DNA of 18,079 nt from Bacteroidota bacterium (GCA_023434665.1 JAEYSM010000037.1:1-18079); one strand, 5' to 3'; positions 8,468-16,308 are shown, numbered from the stretch's first letter. Translations and numbers: made by a program. The notes: a model not told the origin generated them from the sequence alone.

Positions 8468-9716
8468 ATGCTTCCGGCTGTGCTTTCCTGTAAACGATAG
8501 CCACAACTGTCCGGTCATCGCCACCCATGTTAATTGAAAGGGCATATGGCTTGTCAGCAGGGATTTTTATCTGTGCATCCCCTGCCCTGCCTGTAAATTG
8601 TTCCCAGATGGTCACAGCCTGGTGCACTCCTGTAGCTCCTGTAGGATGTCCCCATCCAATCAGGCCTCCGGTAGTGTTAAACGGAATCTTCCCTTCACGG
8701 GATGTGTGACCTTCAAGGATAAAATCAGGACCTTTACCCGGTTCTGCAAGACCAATAGACTCCAGCGTAAGCAGTCCGGCAATCGTAAAACAGTCATGTG
8801 TTTCAACAGTCGCAATCTGATCGAGTGTTATACCAGCATCTCTCAGTGCGATCCTTACAGCTTCACGAATGGTTGTCATAACTGTAGGATCTTCAGGACT
8901 GGCTGTAAGATCATCAGCTACATGTCCTACAGAAACCACTTCCACAGCATCCTTATAATCAATACCGCAGCGTTTAAGACCCTCTTCAGAAACAATAGCT
9001 ATTGCTGAAGCGCCGTCCGAAACCTTTGAACAGTCATATACATTTAAATGATCGGTAAATGATTTTGGAGAAGGTTCGGTCAATCCAGTGGTGTCAAGGT
9101 CAACAGTTACGTTGGCATATTCCTGGGCAGTAGCACAAAGGCGTGCATTTTCAATTGCATTTCTGTACCAGCGCGCCATAGCCAATCGGGCCTTTTCCCT
9201 ACCGTACTTTTGAAAATAAGCGCCTGCCCTGTCACTGAACTGACCGGGGAAGAAGTATGCATGACCTTCCTTTCTCTTCTGGGCCCATCCTGCACCGGCA
9301 AGGATATCAGCACCATAAATTGCCTTTACAGTATTCTGCACTTCCACTCCAATGACCAGAACCGTATCGGCTGATTCTGAAAGAATTGACTTAATTCCGG
9401 TTACCAGAGCCAGTCCGCCTGACGCACAGGCACCTTCAACTCTTATTGCCGGCTTTAACCTCAGGGCAGGATCAATCATTCCTGTAAAAGCACCAAGGTG
9501 AGCCTGATTATTGAAGCGGGCAGCCATAAAATTGCCAATTACCCCTTCATCAACACAATCAGCTCCGCCAATCTGTTTCAGCGTACCCTGTCCTGCTTCT
9601 TTAATATAATGCTCTAGTCCCGGTCTCTCCTTTTTCGGGTTGAACTCCTTGCGGCCTGTCCCCATTGAAATGGTATTGTAGCCGGCAACCATATATACTT
9701 TTTTGCGTGGTTTCAT
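8466..9716 (-). CDS. SCP2-type thiolase-family protein (3-ketoacyl-CoA thiolase-like)
   Basis: A 416-residue thiolase-fold protein, clearly different from the thiolase at 7166-8371. It keeps the nucleophilic cysteine (C97 in GACASGG) and the histidine of GWGHPTGATG (H357). Instead of NEAF it has HDCF (307-310), and the C-terminal CxG motif is replaced by NMGGDD (396-401) without cysteine. This pattern is that of SCP2/SCPx-type thiolases, in which the cysteine of HDCF is thought to take over the second-cysteine role. It probably cleaves or condenses a 3-ketoacyl-CoA; the substrate is unknown. A partner DUF35/OB-fold protein, often found with some thiolases of this group, is not seen. It lies 18 bases after the 3-hydroxyacyl-CoA dehydrogenase and is last in the - strand operon. 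Confidence 0.85.
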   Translation of the reverse strand: MKPRKKVYMVAGYNTISMGTGRKEFNPKKERPGLEHYIKEAGQGTLKQIGGADCVDEGVIGNFMAARFNNQAHLGAFTGMIDPALRLKPAIRVEGACASGGLALVTGIKSILSESADTVLVIGVEVQNTVKAIYGADILAGAGWAQKRKEGHAYFFPGQFSDRAGAYFQKYGREKARLAMARWYRNAIENARLCATAQEYANVTVDLDTTGLTEPSPKSFTDHLNVYDCSKVSDGASAIAIVSEEGLKRCGIDYKDAVEVVSVGHVADDLTASPEDPTVMTTIREAVRIALRDAGITLDQIATVETHDCFTIAGLLTLESIGLAEPGKGPDFILEGHTSREGKIPFNTTGGLIGWGHPTGATGVHQAVTIWEQFTGRAGDAQIKIPADKPYALSINMGGDDRTVVAIVYRKAQPEA

Positions 9717-9734
9717 TTGTTTGGGATTTAGAGA

Positions 9735-11072
9735 TTATACAACAAATTCATTAACAGGACCATATGCATGGAAAAACCCTGTTGCAAGCACAGTGTTCAC
9801 ATCATCCGGAGAAAGAGCCACACCTGTATTAACAAGCTGAAGACCAATTTCCCTCGATCTGCGTGCATGTGCCAATGCAAGCTGGGCACCTTTTGTATTA
9901 AGTTTCTTAAGACTCTGAAATGCATTTCCGGCAGCAGCTTCCTTTTCAGGCATCCTTATAAGATTCTTCCAGGGTATAACTTCGGCGGGTACCTCACCTA
10001 GCCATGCATCCGTATTTTGGGCAAATTCACTGAAAGGTACATAATCATTCCTTTCAAGGCTATATACGGCCACAGGCTTTCCTTTTTCATAGTGCAGTAT
10101 GCCATCTTTCTGACTTCCATCTGGATACTGGCCACCCTTAATACCCCGATCAAATAACTGATCGAGTATCTCACTGTGGAGATTTTCATCTTTCATGTAT
10201 GGATCCATCACATTCATGATAAACCTCACTACATCAACTCCAACATAGTCAATAAGCTGGAAAATTCCCATCGGTCTCATCAGGTAATCCTGACTCACCT
10301 TATTTATTGCATATATTGCCTCATGCAGTGCCATAACGGGGGTGAGTTCCTTTGCCTTTTCCAGACTGTAAAGCGAATCGCGCATAAAATGCCCGTTTCC
10401 CACAAAACCTGCTATGTCATTTGATGGAACAACAATCTTCTTCAGATTTTTAGCCAGCTGAACAGCAAACTCCTTCATTCCCTCCGGATTATCCTTAATA
10501 GTGATGAGTTCCACCAGTTTCTGAATGGCTGGAGGATTATAAAAATGAAATCCCAAAATCCGTCCTTCCAAACCAGATTTCTCATTCAAACCCGCAATAG
10601 GAACCGAAGAAGTATTGGTGAAAAACCATGGTTTTAATGAATTACTACTGTCAATCTGCGTAAATAACTGAGCTTTGAGCGCAGCATTTTCACTCACTGC
10701 CTCAAATATCAGGGTACTTTCATAAGCTGCTTCGATCCTTGTACCGGGACGAACAAGCGTCATCACCTCATTGATGTACTCTTCAATAATCTGTGAGTTC
10801 TCAATCAGGTCTTTCCGGTCTGAATACACAGCCCTCAAAGCGACCACTTTCTTTTCTGCAGCTTTAAGTACCTGCGTGCGGATATACTTCATAAGATCAG
10901 GAAGTGCACCCGACGTAACATCCACTGCATTAAGGACAAACGACTTACCCTTATTTTCGGGCTTAAGTTTTTGATCGGCCATTTCCAGTGCCATTAAAAG
11001 CAGGATGCCGCTACCCATCTTTCCTGCAGCTCCAAGCACTGTTACATTCTGAATTCTTTCGTTATAATCCAT
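9735..11072 (-). CDS. 3-hydroxyacyl-CoA dehydrogenase (long form)
   Basis: An NAD-dependent 3-hydroxyacyl-CoA dehydrogenase, interconverting 3-hydroxyacyl-CoA and 3-ketoacyl-CoA. The N-terminal Rossmann loop is GAAGKMGSG (14-22). Further family motifs are SENAALK (127-133) and GFHFYNPP (174-181), with H176 as the probable catalytic histidine. At 445 residues it is much longer than the roughly 280-residue 3-hydroxybutyryl-CoA dehydrogenases. The dehydrogenase C-terminal domain starts near residue 220 (GFVGNGHFMRDSL), and a further roughly 120 residues, including VLATGFFHAYGP, may be a second, degenerate C-terminal domain. With the crotonase at 11176 and the thiolases it can complete a C4 beta-oxidation segment. 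A perfect -7-like element lies about 76 bases upstream, so it may have its own promoter as well as read-through. Confidence 0.87.
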   Translation of the reverse strand: MDYNERIQNVTVLGAAGKMGSGILLLMALEMADQKLKPENKGKSFVLNAVDVTSGALPDLMKYIRTQVLKAAEKKVVALRAVYSDRKDLIENSQIIEEYINEVMTLVRPGTRIEAAYESTLIFEAVSENAALKAQLFTQIDSSNSLKPWFFTNTSSVPIAGLNEKSGLEGRILGFHFYNPPAIQKLVELITIKDNPEGMKEFAVQLAKNLKKIVVPSNDIAGFVGNGHFMRDSLYSLEKAKELTPVMALHEAIYAINKVSQDYLMRPMGIFQLIDYVGVDVVRFIMNVMDPYMKDENLHSEILDQLFDRGIKGGQYPDGSQKDGILHYEKGKPVAVYSLERNDYVPFSEFAQNTDAWLGEVPAEVIPWKNLIRMPEKEAAAGNAFQSLKKLNTKGAQLALAHARRSREIGLQLVNTGVALSPDDVNTVLATGFFHAYGPVNEFVV

Positions 11073-11147
11073 TGGTGTCTCTTTTTGTTTGAGCGTTATG
11101 TATTGCTGTTATTCTATTATTTATCTTTAATTCTTCCTTGTATTAGT

Positions 11148-11155
11148 CAAAGTTA
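11148..11155 (-). promoter_or_regulatory. Candidate -7 element upstream of 3-hydroxyacyl-CoA dehydrogenase
   Basis: On the - strand this reads TAACTTTG, an exact match to the Bacteroidota -7 consensus TAnnTTTG, and identical to the element before the men operon. It sits in the 103-base gap between crotonase and dehydrogenase, giving a leader of about 65-70 bases. No convincing -33 TTTG is present at the usual spacing, so the call is tentative. Confidence 0.4.
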
Positions 11156-11175
11156 ACATCCGTATGTTCAGCCAG

Positions 11176-11943
11176 TTACCAGTTTGGTTTTCTTTTTTCA
11201 AGAAATGCCTTCATGCCTTCAGTTCCTTCGGTACCAAAAGGATCACCAAAGTGCTGGCATTCCATTGCTTCACCATCCGTAAAGGTTGATTCCATGCCGG
11301 TGCGGGTAACTGTTTTCACCAGACGCACAGCCATAGGTCCTCTTGAAGCTATTAAACCGGCAACCCTGCGGGCTTCCTCCAACAACATTTCAGGCTCGGT
11401 AACCTTCTGAACCAGACGCATCTGGACAGCAGTCTGAGCATCAACAACCTCACCGGTAGTCAATAGGTACAGGGCGTCAGAAAGATTCGTCAACCGCGGC
11501 AATCGTTGTGTACCTGCATAACCCGGTATCAGACCAAGACTTACCTCAGGCTGTCCAAACTTTGCATTTGCTGAAGCAATGCGAATGTCGCACGACATGG
11601 CAAGTTCCAATCCTCCGCCCAGTGCAAAACCATTAATAGCAGCTATTACAGGAAACGGCATCGAACTGATCTTATCAAATACCTCCTGACCTCTGCGCGA
11701 GAAGGCTCTTGCCTGGTCACCATCCATATTAACCATCTCAGCAATGTCGGCACCTGCCACAAAAGCCTTTCCCTCCCCGGTAATGATTAAAACCCTCACA
11801 GAGGTTTCCCTCGAAAGGGCATCAAGAAAATGATCCATTTCGTCAAAGAAACGACTGTTGAGCGCATTTAATGCCTGTGGTCGGCTTAGTGTCAGAAGAA
11901 CAATGTTGCCTTCTGTTACCGGTTTTAAGATTTGATACTCCAT
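11176..11943 (-). CDS. crt: Enoyl-CoA hydratase / crotonase (probable 3-hydroxybutyryl-CoA dehydratase)
   Basis: A 255-residue crotonase-fold protein of typical length. The oxyanion-hole region is AFVAGADIAEM (60-70) and GGGLELAM (109-116). Both acid residues of true enoyl-CoA hydratases are present: E113 (GLEL) and E133 (GQPEVSLGLIPGYAGTQRL). This separates it from MenB at 16309, which has Asp and Gly at the equivalent places. It would hydrate crotonyl-CoA to 3-hydroxybutyryl-CoA or the reverse. Crotonyl-CoA is the product of 3-aminobutyryl-CoA deamination in lysine fermentation, so it links the two gene groups. It lies 103 bases ahead of the dehydrogenase on the same strand. The symbol is by similarity; substrate preference cannot be proven here. 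Confidence 0.9.
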   Translation of the reverse strand: MEYQILKPVTEGNIVLLTLSRPQALNALNSRFFDEMDHFLDALSRETSVRVLIITGEGKAFVAGADIAEMVNMDGDQARAFSRRGQEVFDKISSMPFPVIAAINGFALGGGLELAMSCDIRIASANAKFGQPEVSLGLIPGYAGTQRLPRLTNLSDALYLLTTGEVVDAQTAVQMRLVQKVTEPEMLLEEARRVAGLIASRGPMAVRLVKTVTRTGMESTFTDGEAMECQHFGDPFGTEGTEGMKAFLEKRKPNW

Positions 11944-11960
11944 ATTATATTTTTATTTTT

Positions 11961-12048
11961 AGTTTTCAGCGCAGCTATCAGCTGTTAGCTTTCAGCTCCT
12001 TGTAGCTATCAGAACAAAGAACGAAACCCGGATGCCTCTGTAGCTGTT
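11961..12048. repeat. Degenerate heptad repeat AGCTnTC in crotonase leader
   Basis: The gap between crotonase and the hotdog gene contains four tandem 7-base units from 11973 to 12000 (AGCTATC, AGCTGTT, AGCTTTC, AGCTCCT). AGCTATC recurs at 12004-12010 and AGCTGTT at 12042-12048; a degenerate AGTTTTC is at 11961-11967. Because AGCT is self-complementary, the array can fold: 11973-11990 is an imperfect palindrome. On the - strand it would lie in the untranslated leader of the crotonase mRNA. I have an impression that similar GCTGATAGCTGAAAGC-like tracts occur in other Bacteroidota intergenic DNA, but cannot verify it. Confidence 0.6.
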
Positions 12049-12058
12049 ACAACTTTTT

Positions 12059-12066
12059 CAAACTTA
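12059..12066 (-). promoter_or_regulatory. Candidate -7 element upstream of crotonase
   Basis: The - strand reads TAAGTTTG, matching TAnnTTTG. Transcription from it would begin near 12052 and give a leader of roughly 110 bases containing the heptad repeat. No -33 element is evident at standard spacing. Confidence 0.3.
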
Positions 12067-12084
12067 CAAATATTCTTTCAATCC

Positions 12085-12528
12085 TTAACGTTTCAGCTCG
12101 CTGGCTTCCTTATTTAACCTTATATCTTCTTCGGTCACTGGCTTGATTTTAACATTGTGGGGAGCAGACTTTGTATTTTCATCCACATGGATAAAAGTCA
12201 CAAATCCACTTACAGGCGACTCTACATGTCCCTTCATTCTAACCTCCACCCAACTGGTGAGACTGGTCCGCCCTGCATAGACAATTTTAGAAGAGAATTT
12301 CAGAATATCTCCCGGACGTGCCGGTTTTGAAAATTGCATCCCATGAACCTTCAGGCATACAACGCTCTTTGGATTTAGTATGTTAGCTGCAGCCAAAAAT
12401 CCCGACTCTACAAACCACTCTGCGGTTCTTCCTGCAAACAGTGTCCCATGATGATTAAGGTCCTCACTTTTAACTAACCGCATAGTATAAACGGCTTCCG
12501 GCTCAATGATACGTTCTTCTGTTTCCAT
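12085..12528 (-). CDS. Hotdog-fold acyl-CoA thioesterase-like protein
   Basis: A 147-residue single hotdog-domain protein of the acyl-CoA hydrolase (YciA/ACOT) type. The family helix motif appears as NHHGTLFAGRTAEWFVESGF (25-44), followed by the strand motif VVCLKVHGMQFSKPARPGDI (56-75). In typical thioesterases of this group the helix carries a catalytic Asp (W-M-D); here the equivalent segment reads WFVE, with E41 one position later. The reaction may therefore be thioester hydrolysis or another acyl-CoA reaction. The F. nucleatum ammonia-lyase Kal is also a small hotdog protein, and its step is otherwise missing from the window, so an ammonia-lyase role is worth considering but unproven. 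It is probably the first gene of the - strand group, 141 bases before crotonase, and divergent from the men operon. Confidence 0.72.
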   Translation of the reverse strand: METEERIIEPEAVYTMRLVKSEDLNHHGTLFAGRTAEWFVESGFLAAANILNPKSVVCLKVHGMQFSKPARPGDILKFSSKIVYAGRTSLTSWVEVRMKGHVESPVSGFVTFIHVDENTKSAPHNVKIKPVTEEDIRLNKEASELKR

Positions 12529-12547
12529 AGTTTTGTTTTTAGTGCCA

Positions 12548-12555
12548 CAAATTTA
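12548..12555 (-). promoter_or_regulatory. Candidate -7 element for the hotdog gene
   Basis: The - strand reads TAAATTTG, matching TAnnTTTG, 20 bases upstream of the ATG at 12528. The leader would be very short (about 12 bases). No -33 element is clear, and the surrounding DNA is AT-rich, so chance occurrence is possible. Confidence 0.33.
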
Positions 12556-12614
12556 CATATTTAACTTTTCTTTACGAGGATTGTTAATGTGTGAGTTTCC
12601 CGGGTTCTTTCTCT

Positions 12615-12622
12615 TAACTTTG
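12615..12622 (+). promoter_or_regulatory. Candidate -7 element for the menaquinone operon
   Basis: TAACTTTG matches TAnnTTTG exactly and lies 58 bases before the first men-operon ATG (12681), in the divergent intergenic region. Transcription would start near 12629. A TTTG at the -33 position is not present; only a weak TTTCC occurs about 17 bases upstream. Confidence 0.45.
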
Positions 12623-12680
12623 CTATAAGATTAACTGATAGGAATTAAAATCAATACAGGAAACGCATAAAAAGCCAACC

Positions 12681-13109
12681 ATGAGTACAACTTCACATTA
12701 CACCTGGACCCTTGAAAAGATGAATGAATTATCGAAGGGAACCCTGGTCGAAAACCTTGGAATAGTTTACACAGATTCAGGTCCCGACTTCTTAACCGGA
12801 ATCATGCCGGTTAACGAGAAAACACGTCAGCCACTTGGCCTTCTGCACGGAGGTGCTTCAGCAGCTTTTGCCGAAACCCTTGGCAGTATGGCATCCTTAA
12901 GTCTGATCGACCCCGAAACACATTCCATTGTTGGTATTGAAATTAATGCAACACACGTGCGTAAAGCAACTTCGGGTTTTGTTACAGGTAAAGCCACCCT
13001 GCTGTCGAAAGCCCGCAAACTCCATGTATGGGATATAAAGATTACTAATGAGGAAGGCCAGACCGTTTGTATCTCAAGACTCACCGTTATGGTGATAACC
13101 AAAAAATAA
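12681..13109 (+). CDS. menI: PaaI/EntH-type hotdog thioesterase, probable DHNA-CoA thioesterase
   Basis: This 142-residue hotdog protein probably hydrolyses 1,4-dihydroxy-2-naphthoyl-CoA, the step between MenB and MenA. The active-site segment LGLLHGGASAAFAETLGSMA (52-71) has the HGG loop (H56) and the helix glutamate E65, which correspond to the catalytic His and Glu of E. coli YdiI (MenI) and EntH. Length matches that family. It opens the men operon, 21 bases before menF, and this context is what makes the DHNA-CoA substrate likely; PaaI-type enzymes also act on phenylacetyl-CoA derivatives. Read on sequence alone it would be a generic thioesterase. A candidate promoter lies at 12615-12622. 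Confidence 0.8.
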   Translation: MSTTSHYTWTLEKMNELSKGTLVENLGIVYTDSGPDFLTGIMPVNEKTRQPLGLLHGGASAAFAETLGSMASLSLIDPETHSIVGIEINATHVRKATSGFVTGKATLLSKARKLHVWDIKITNEEGQTVCISRLTVMVITKK

Positions 13110-13130
13110 ACAGTTGATAAATCCATAATA

Positions 13131-14429
13131 ATGATGGAACTCAGCGAATTTCAAAGACAAAGCATCCAATCAGGCACTTCTTTTGTTACCTACAGGCTTC
13201 CGCACACCAGTGAGCCTGTTACCCTGATTTCAAATGAATCTCCTCATATTCTGTTACCCGGCACCCCTTTGCCAAAAACACCCGGATTTTTATTTGCACC
13301 TTTCGAAGCCTCTGAGGTCCTGCCGGTTTTTTGGCTTAATGCCGGTAGTATCATAACAGGTCAGGAAATACCCGATGAATCAGAACTTAAGAGAAAAAAG
13401 AAACTAAAACATGAATCATCTGTACACGGTGGCTCAGATTTAACCACGGGAACCCTGTCCGGTGCCGGATTATCGTTACCCAATCCAGTCCCGAAGAAAA
13501 TTTATATTTCGCAGGCCGAAAAACTTATAAATGCTTGTCGCAACGAAACCGTCTCTAAAGTGGTTCTTTCGAGGCCAATGCTCATTCCGTTCAATTCACC
13601 GATTGAGGCACCATTGCTATTTCAGCGACTAACCAGAAAATTTCCGGATGCTTTTGTATATATGCTGAATATCCCATACACCGGTCTCTGGATAGGTGCT
13701 TCACCCGAACTTCTTTTATCGGTTCATAATACCGGTAAGAAGAACAGGATGATAATCAAAACCATGGCACTTGCCGGAACAAGGCCTTCCCATAGCAAGC
13801 CTTCCGGACACTTGCTTTCCGCTGTCCCGTTAACCGATAACGGTTTGTCCGTATCTTCTGAACCATGGGGCACCAAAGAAATTACCGAACAGGAATGGGT
13901 AGTTAAATTTGTAAATCAGCAACTTACCGATGCCGGATGCGAAGACATCAGTCAGAGTGAACGCTATACCGCATTGGCAGGAAATGTGGAACATCTCAGA
14001 ACTGATTTTACCGCTGAAATCTCTCAAAAAAAGGAAGACACTCAGGTAATCAGGAAACTGCTGAATGCCCTACACCCAACTCCCGCTGTCTGCGGATGGC
14101 CCTCCGAAGTAGCCAAACAGCTTATAAATAACACCGAAAATTACAGTAGGTATTATTATACCGGCTACCTCGGACCCATGAATATGCATGTAAAAGAATC
14201 GCCAGTCAAATCCGGAGGTCCTTCTGTGAATGCTTCTGCAGCCAATTCTCCGATAGCTTCTCTCTTCGTTAATCTCCGTTGCATGCAGGCAATCGGTGAG
14301 AACGCAGCCCTTTATGTTGGTGGTGGCATTACCACAGATTCGGAATCTACCAGAGAGTGGAATGAAACATTAATTAAAAGCCGCACCCTCTTGGCTGAAA
14401 TTGAAAAATTGCAGAACTTAGCACATTAA
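13131..14429 (+). CDS. menF: Isochorismate synthase
   Basis: MenF isomerises chorismate to isochorismate, the committed step of menaquinone synthesis. The C-terminal chorismate-binding domain covers about 125-430. It includes SKVVLSR with K143 as the probable general base, GASPELLL (189-196), MALAGTRP (212-219), NVEHLRTDF (285-293), HPTPAVCGWP (315-324), YYTGYLGP (342-349) and the magnesium-binding EW..E segment (409-412). The N-terminal 80 residues are poorly conserved, and residues about 83-120 (ELKRKKKLKHESS onward) look like a charged flexible linker. A second ATG codes residue 2, so the start could be 13134. Context with menD and menB separates it from anthranilate or salicylate synthases. 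Gaps: 21 bases to menI, 49 to menD. Confidence 0.94.
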   Translation: MMELSEFQRQSIQSGTSFVTYRLPHTSEPVTLISNESPHILLPGTPLPKTPGFLFAPFEASEVLPVFWLNAGSIITGQEIPDESELKRKKKLKHESSVHGGSDLTTGTLSGAGLSLPNPVPKKIYISQAEKLINACRNETVSKVVLSRPMLIPFNSPIEAPLLFQRLTRKFPDAFVYMLNIPYTGLWIGASPELLLSVHNTGKKNRMIIKTMALAGTRPSHSKPSGHLLSAVPLTDNGLSVSSEPWGTKEITEQEWVVKFVNQQLTDAGCEDISQSERYTALAGNVEHLRTDFTAEISQKKEDTQVIRKLLNALHPTPAVCGWPSEVAKQLINNTENYSRYYYTGYLGPMNMHVKESPVKSGGPSVNASAANSPIASLFVNLRCMQAIGENAALYVGGGITTDSESTREWNETLIKSRTLLAEIEKLQNLAH

Positions 14430-14478
14430 ACAAACCCGGTTTCTTCAATAAATACTACCATAATACCGCAATCCAAAT

Positions 14479-16239
14479 ATGAATAAACAACACATCATCA
14501 GACTTTCGCACATAATCAAATCGAAAGGGATTTCACAGGTGGTAGTATCCCCGGGTTCACGTAATGCGCCCATAATCATCATATTCAGCAACAATAAAGA
14601 TCTTGAATTATTAAGCGTTCCTGATGAAAGAAGTGCAGGTTTCTTTGCTCTTGGTCTTGTTATGCAATCAGGCAAACCTGTCGCACTGCTCAGTACCAGC
14701 GGAACCGCCGTTCTGAATTATGCCCCCGCCATTGCCGAAGCCTATTACCTCAAAGTACCTTTACTAGTGATGACAGCCGACCGCCCCGAATACCTCATTG
14801 ATCAGGGCGACAGTCAAACCATCAGACAAAATAAAATCTACTCAAACTATATCCGCAAAAGCTACCAGTTGCCACCAATGATCAATTCTGAACTCGATGA
14901 ATGGCATATCGACAGAATCATCAACGAGGCAGTTGATAGAACCATGTTTCCTGATGCGGGACCCGTGCATATTAATATTCCGCTCGAAGAACCACTTTAT
15001 GATATAAAGACCAATGTCAGACTTTCTGACGTAAGGCTTATCAATCTGGCATCTATTGAAAGCAGGGTTACAGTGCAGGAAATGACAAAACTGGCAGGCC
15101 AGTGGAACTCTGCAACCTCAAAGCTGATTATTGTGGGGCAACTACAGCCCGACGATAAAGTGGCTTCTTTGCTCGAAGAACTTTCTGACGATCCAACAGT
15201 GGCAGTCCTCACCGAAAGCACCTCCAATCTGTGCAATACCCGGTATGTTAACAATATCGACAGGGCGCTTACACAAATAACTCCCGAAAGGAAAAATGCA
15301 TTCAAGCCCGATTTGCTGTTAACAATCGGTGGAGCTGTTGTCTCAAAAAAGATAAAAGCACTTTTGCGGGAAATGCATCCGCTTATCCATTGGCATGTAA
15401 ATGCAGATACCGATGAATTCCATATGGATACCTACAGGTCGTTAACCTATACTATTCCGGTACGAACGGCTGATTTCCTTGAGCAACTGATAGCTCAGTC
15501 AGTCTCTGGCATTACTGAACTCTCAAAATCAAAGAAAGTAGTCACTGAAAGTGATATTCCCCTGAGTACTTATCTGGCCAGATGGAAGCATGCCGGTCAG
15601 ACTGCCCGGATGCTGCATAATCAATACCTTTCAAAAGTACCTTTCAGCGACCTCAGGGCATACTCATACATCTTTTCGATGATGCCACCGAATGCCCATG
15701 TTCACCTGGCCAATAGCACCCCTGTGAGATATGCGCAGCTTTTTGATCACAAACCTACTGTAAAGTTCTTTTCCAACAGGGGAACCAGCGGAATAGACGG
15801 ATGCATATCCACAGCCGCCGGATACTCATTCAATCATAAAGGACTCACGGTGGTCATTACTGGCGACATCGGATTCCTGTACGACAGCAATGCCTTGTGG
15901 AATAAAAACCTGAAAGGCAATTTTAAGATTATACTTATAAACAATGGTGGTGGAAATATTTTCAGAATCATTGACGGCCCTTCGTCTTTCGATGCATTGG
16001 AACCATACATTGAAACCACGCACCATTACAATGCTGAAGGTATTGCTGCCAACTTCAATATGGTATATAACAGCGTATCAAGTGAGGAAGAATTAACCAG
16101 TCATCTCCCTGAATTCTTTACTGCAAATAAACAAAACAGGCCTGAAATTCTTGAGGTCATAACTTCAAACACTGCCTCAGCAAAGGCAATGACAGATTAT
16201 TTTCAATTTCTCAAACAGAATGCCACGGCCAATGTTTAA
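14479..16239 (+). CDS. menD: SEPHCHC synthase (2-succinyl-5-enolpyruvyl-6-hydroxy-3-cyclohexene-1-carboxylate synthase)
   Basis: MenD is a thiamine diphosphate enzyme that adds the succinyl semialdehyde unit from 2-oxoglutarate to isochorismate. The 586-residue length is close to the family norm (about 556-590). Motifs: SPGSRNAP (24-31), DERSAGFFALG (49-59) with E50 as the cofactor-activating glutamate, STSGTAVLNYAPAIAEA (about 72-88), and TADRP near 98-102. The thiamine diphosphate/magnesium motif runs from G462-D463 to N488-N489 (GDIGFLYDS...INNGGGNIFR). It is 49 bases after menF and 69 before menB on the same strand. Confidence 0.97.
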   Translation: MNKQHIIRLSHIIKSKGISQVVVSPGSRNAPIIIIFSNNKDLELLSVPDERSAGFFALGLVMQSGKPVALLSTSGTAVLNYAPAIAEAYYLKVPLLVMTADRPEYLIDQGDSQTIRQNKIYSNYIRKSYQLPPMINSELDEWHIDRIINEAVDRTMFPDAGPVHINIPLEEPLYDIKTNVRLSDVRLINLASIESRVTVQEMTKLAGQWNSATSKLIIVGQLQPDDKVASLLEELSDDPTVAVLTESTSNLCNTRYVNNIDRALTQITPERKNAFKPDLLLTIGGAVVSKKIKALLREMHPLIHWHVNADTDEFHMDTYRSLTYTIPVRTADFLEQLIAQSVSGITELSKSKKVVTESDIPLSTYLARWKHAGQTARMLHNQYLSKVPFSDLRAYSYIFSMMPPNAHVHLANSTPVRYAQLFDHKPTVKFFSNRGTSGIDGCISTAAGYSFNHKGLTVVITGDIGFLYDSNALWNKNLKGNFKIILINNGGGNIFRIIDGPSSFDALEPYIETTHHYNAEGIAANFNMVYNSVSSEEELTSHLPEFFTANKQNRPEILEVITSNTASAKAMTDYFQFLKQNATANV

Positions 16240-16308
16240 GAAAATCATCAACGAAAAATCAATCGGTATCCCGGGCAATACAACCCGATAAAAAATTACA
16301 TATTCATT

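Noticed and set aside
16240..16308. CCCGGG...CCCG hairpin between menD and menB as a terminator
   Set aside because: The short stem is followed by an A-run rather than a T-run on the + strand, and menB-menA continue in the same direction.
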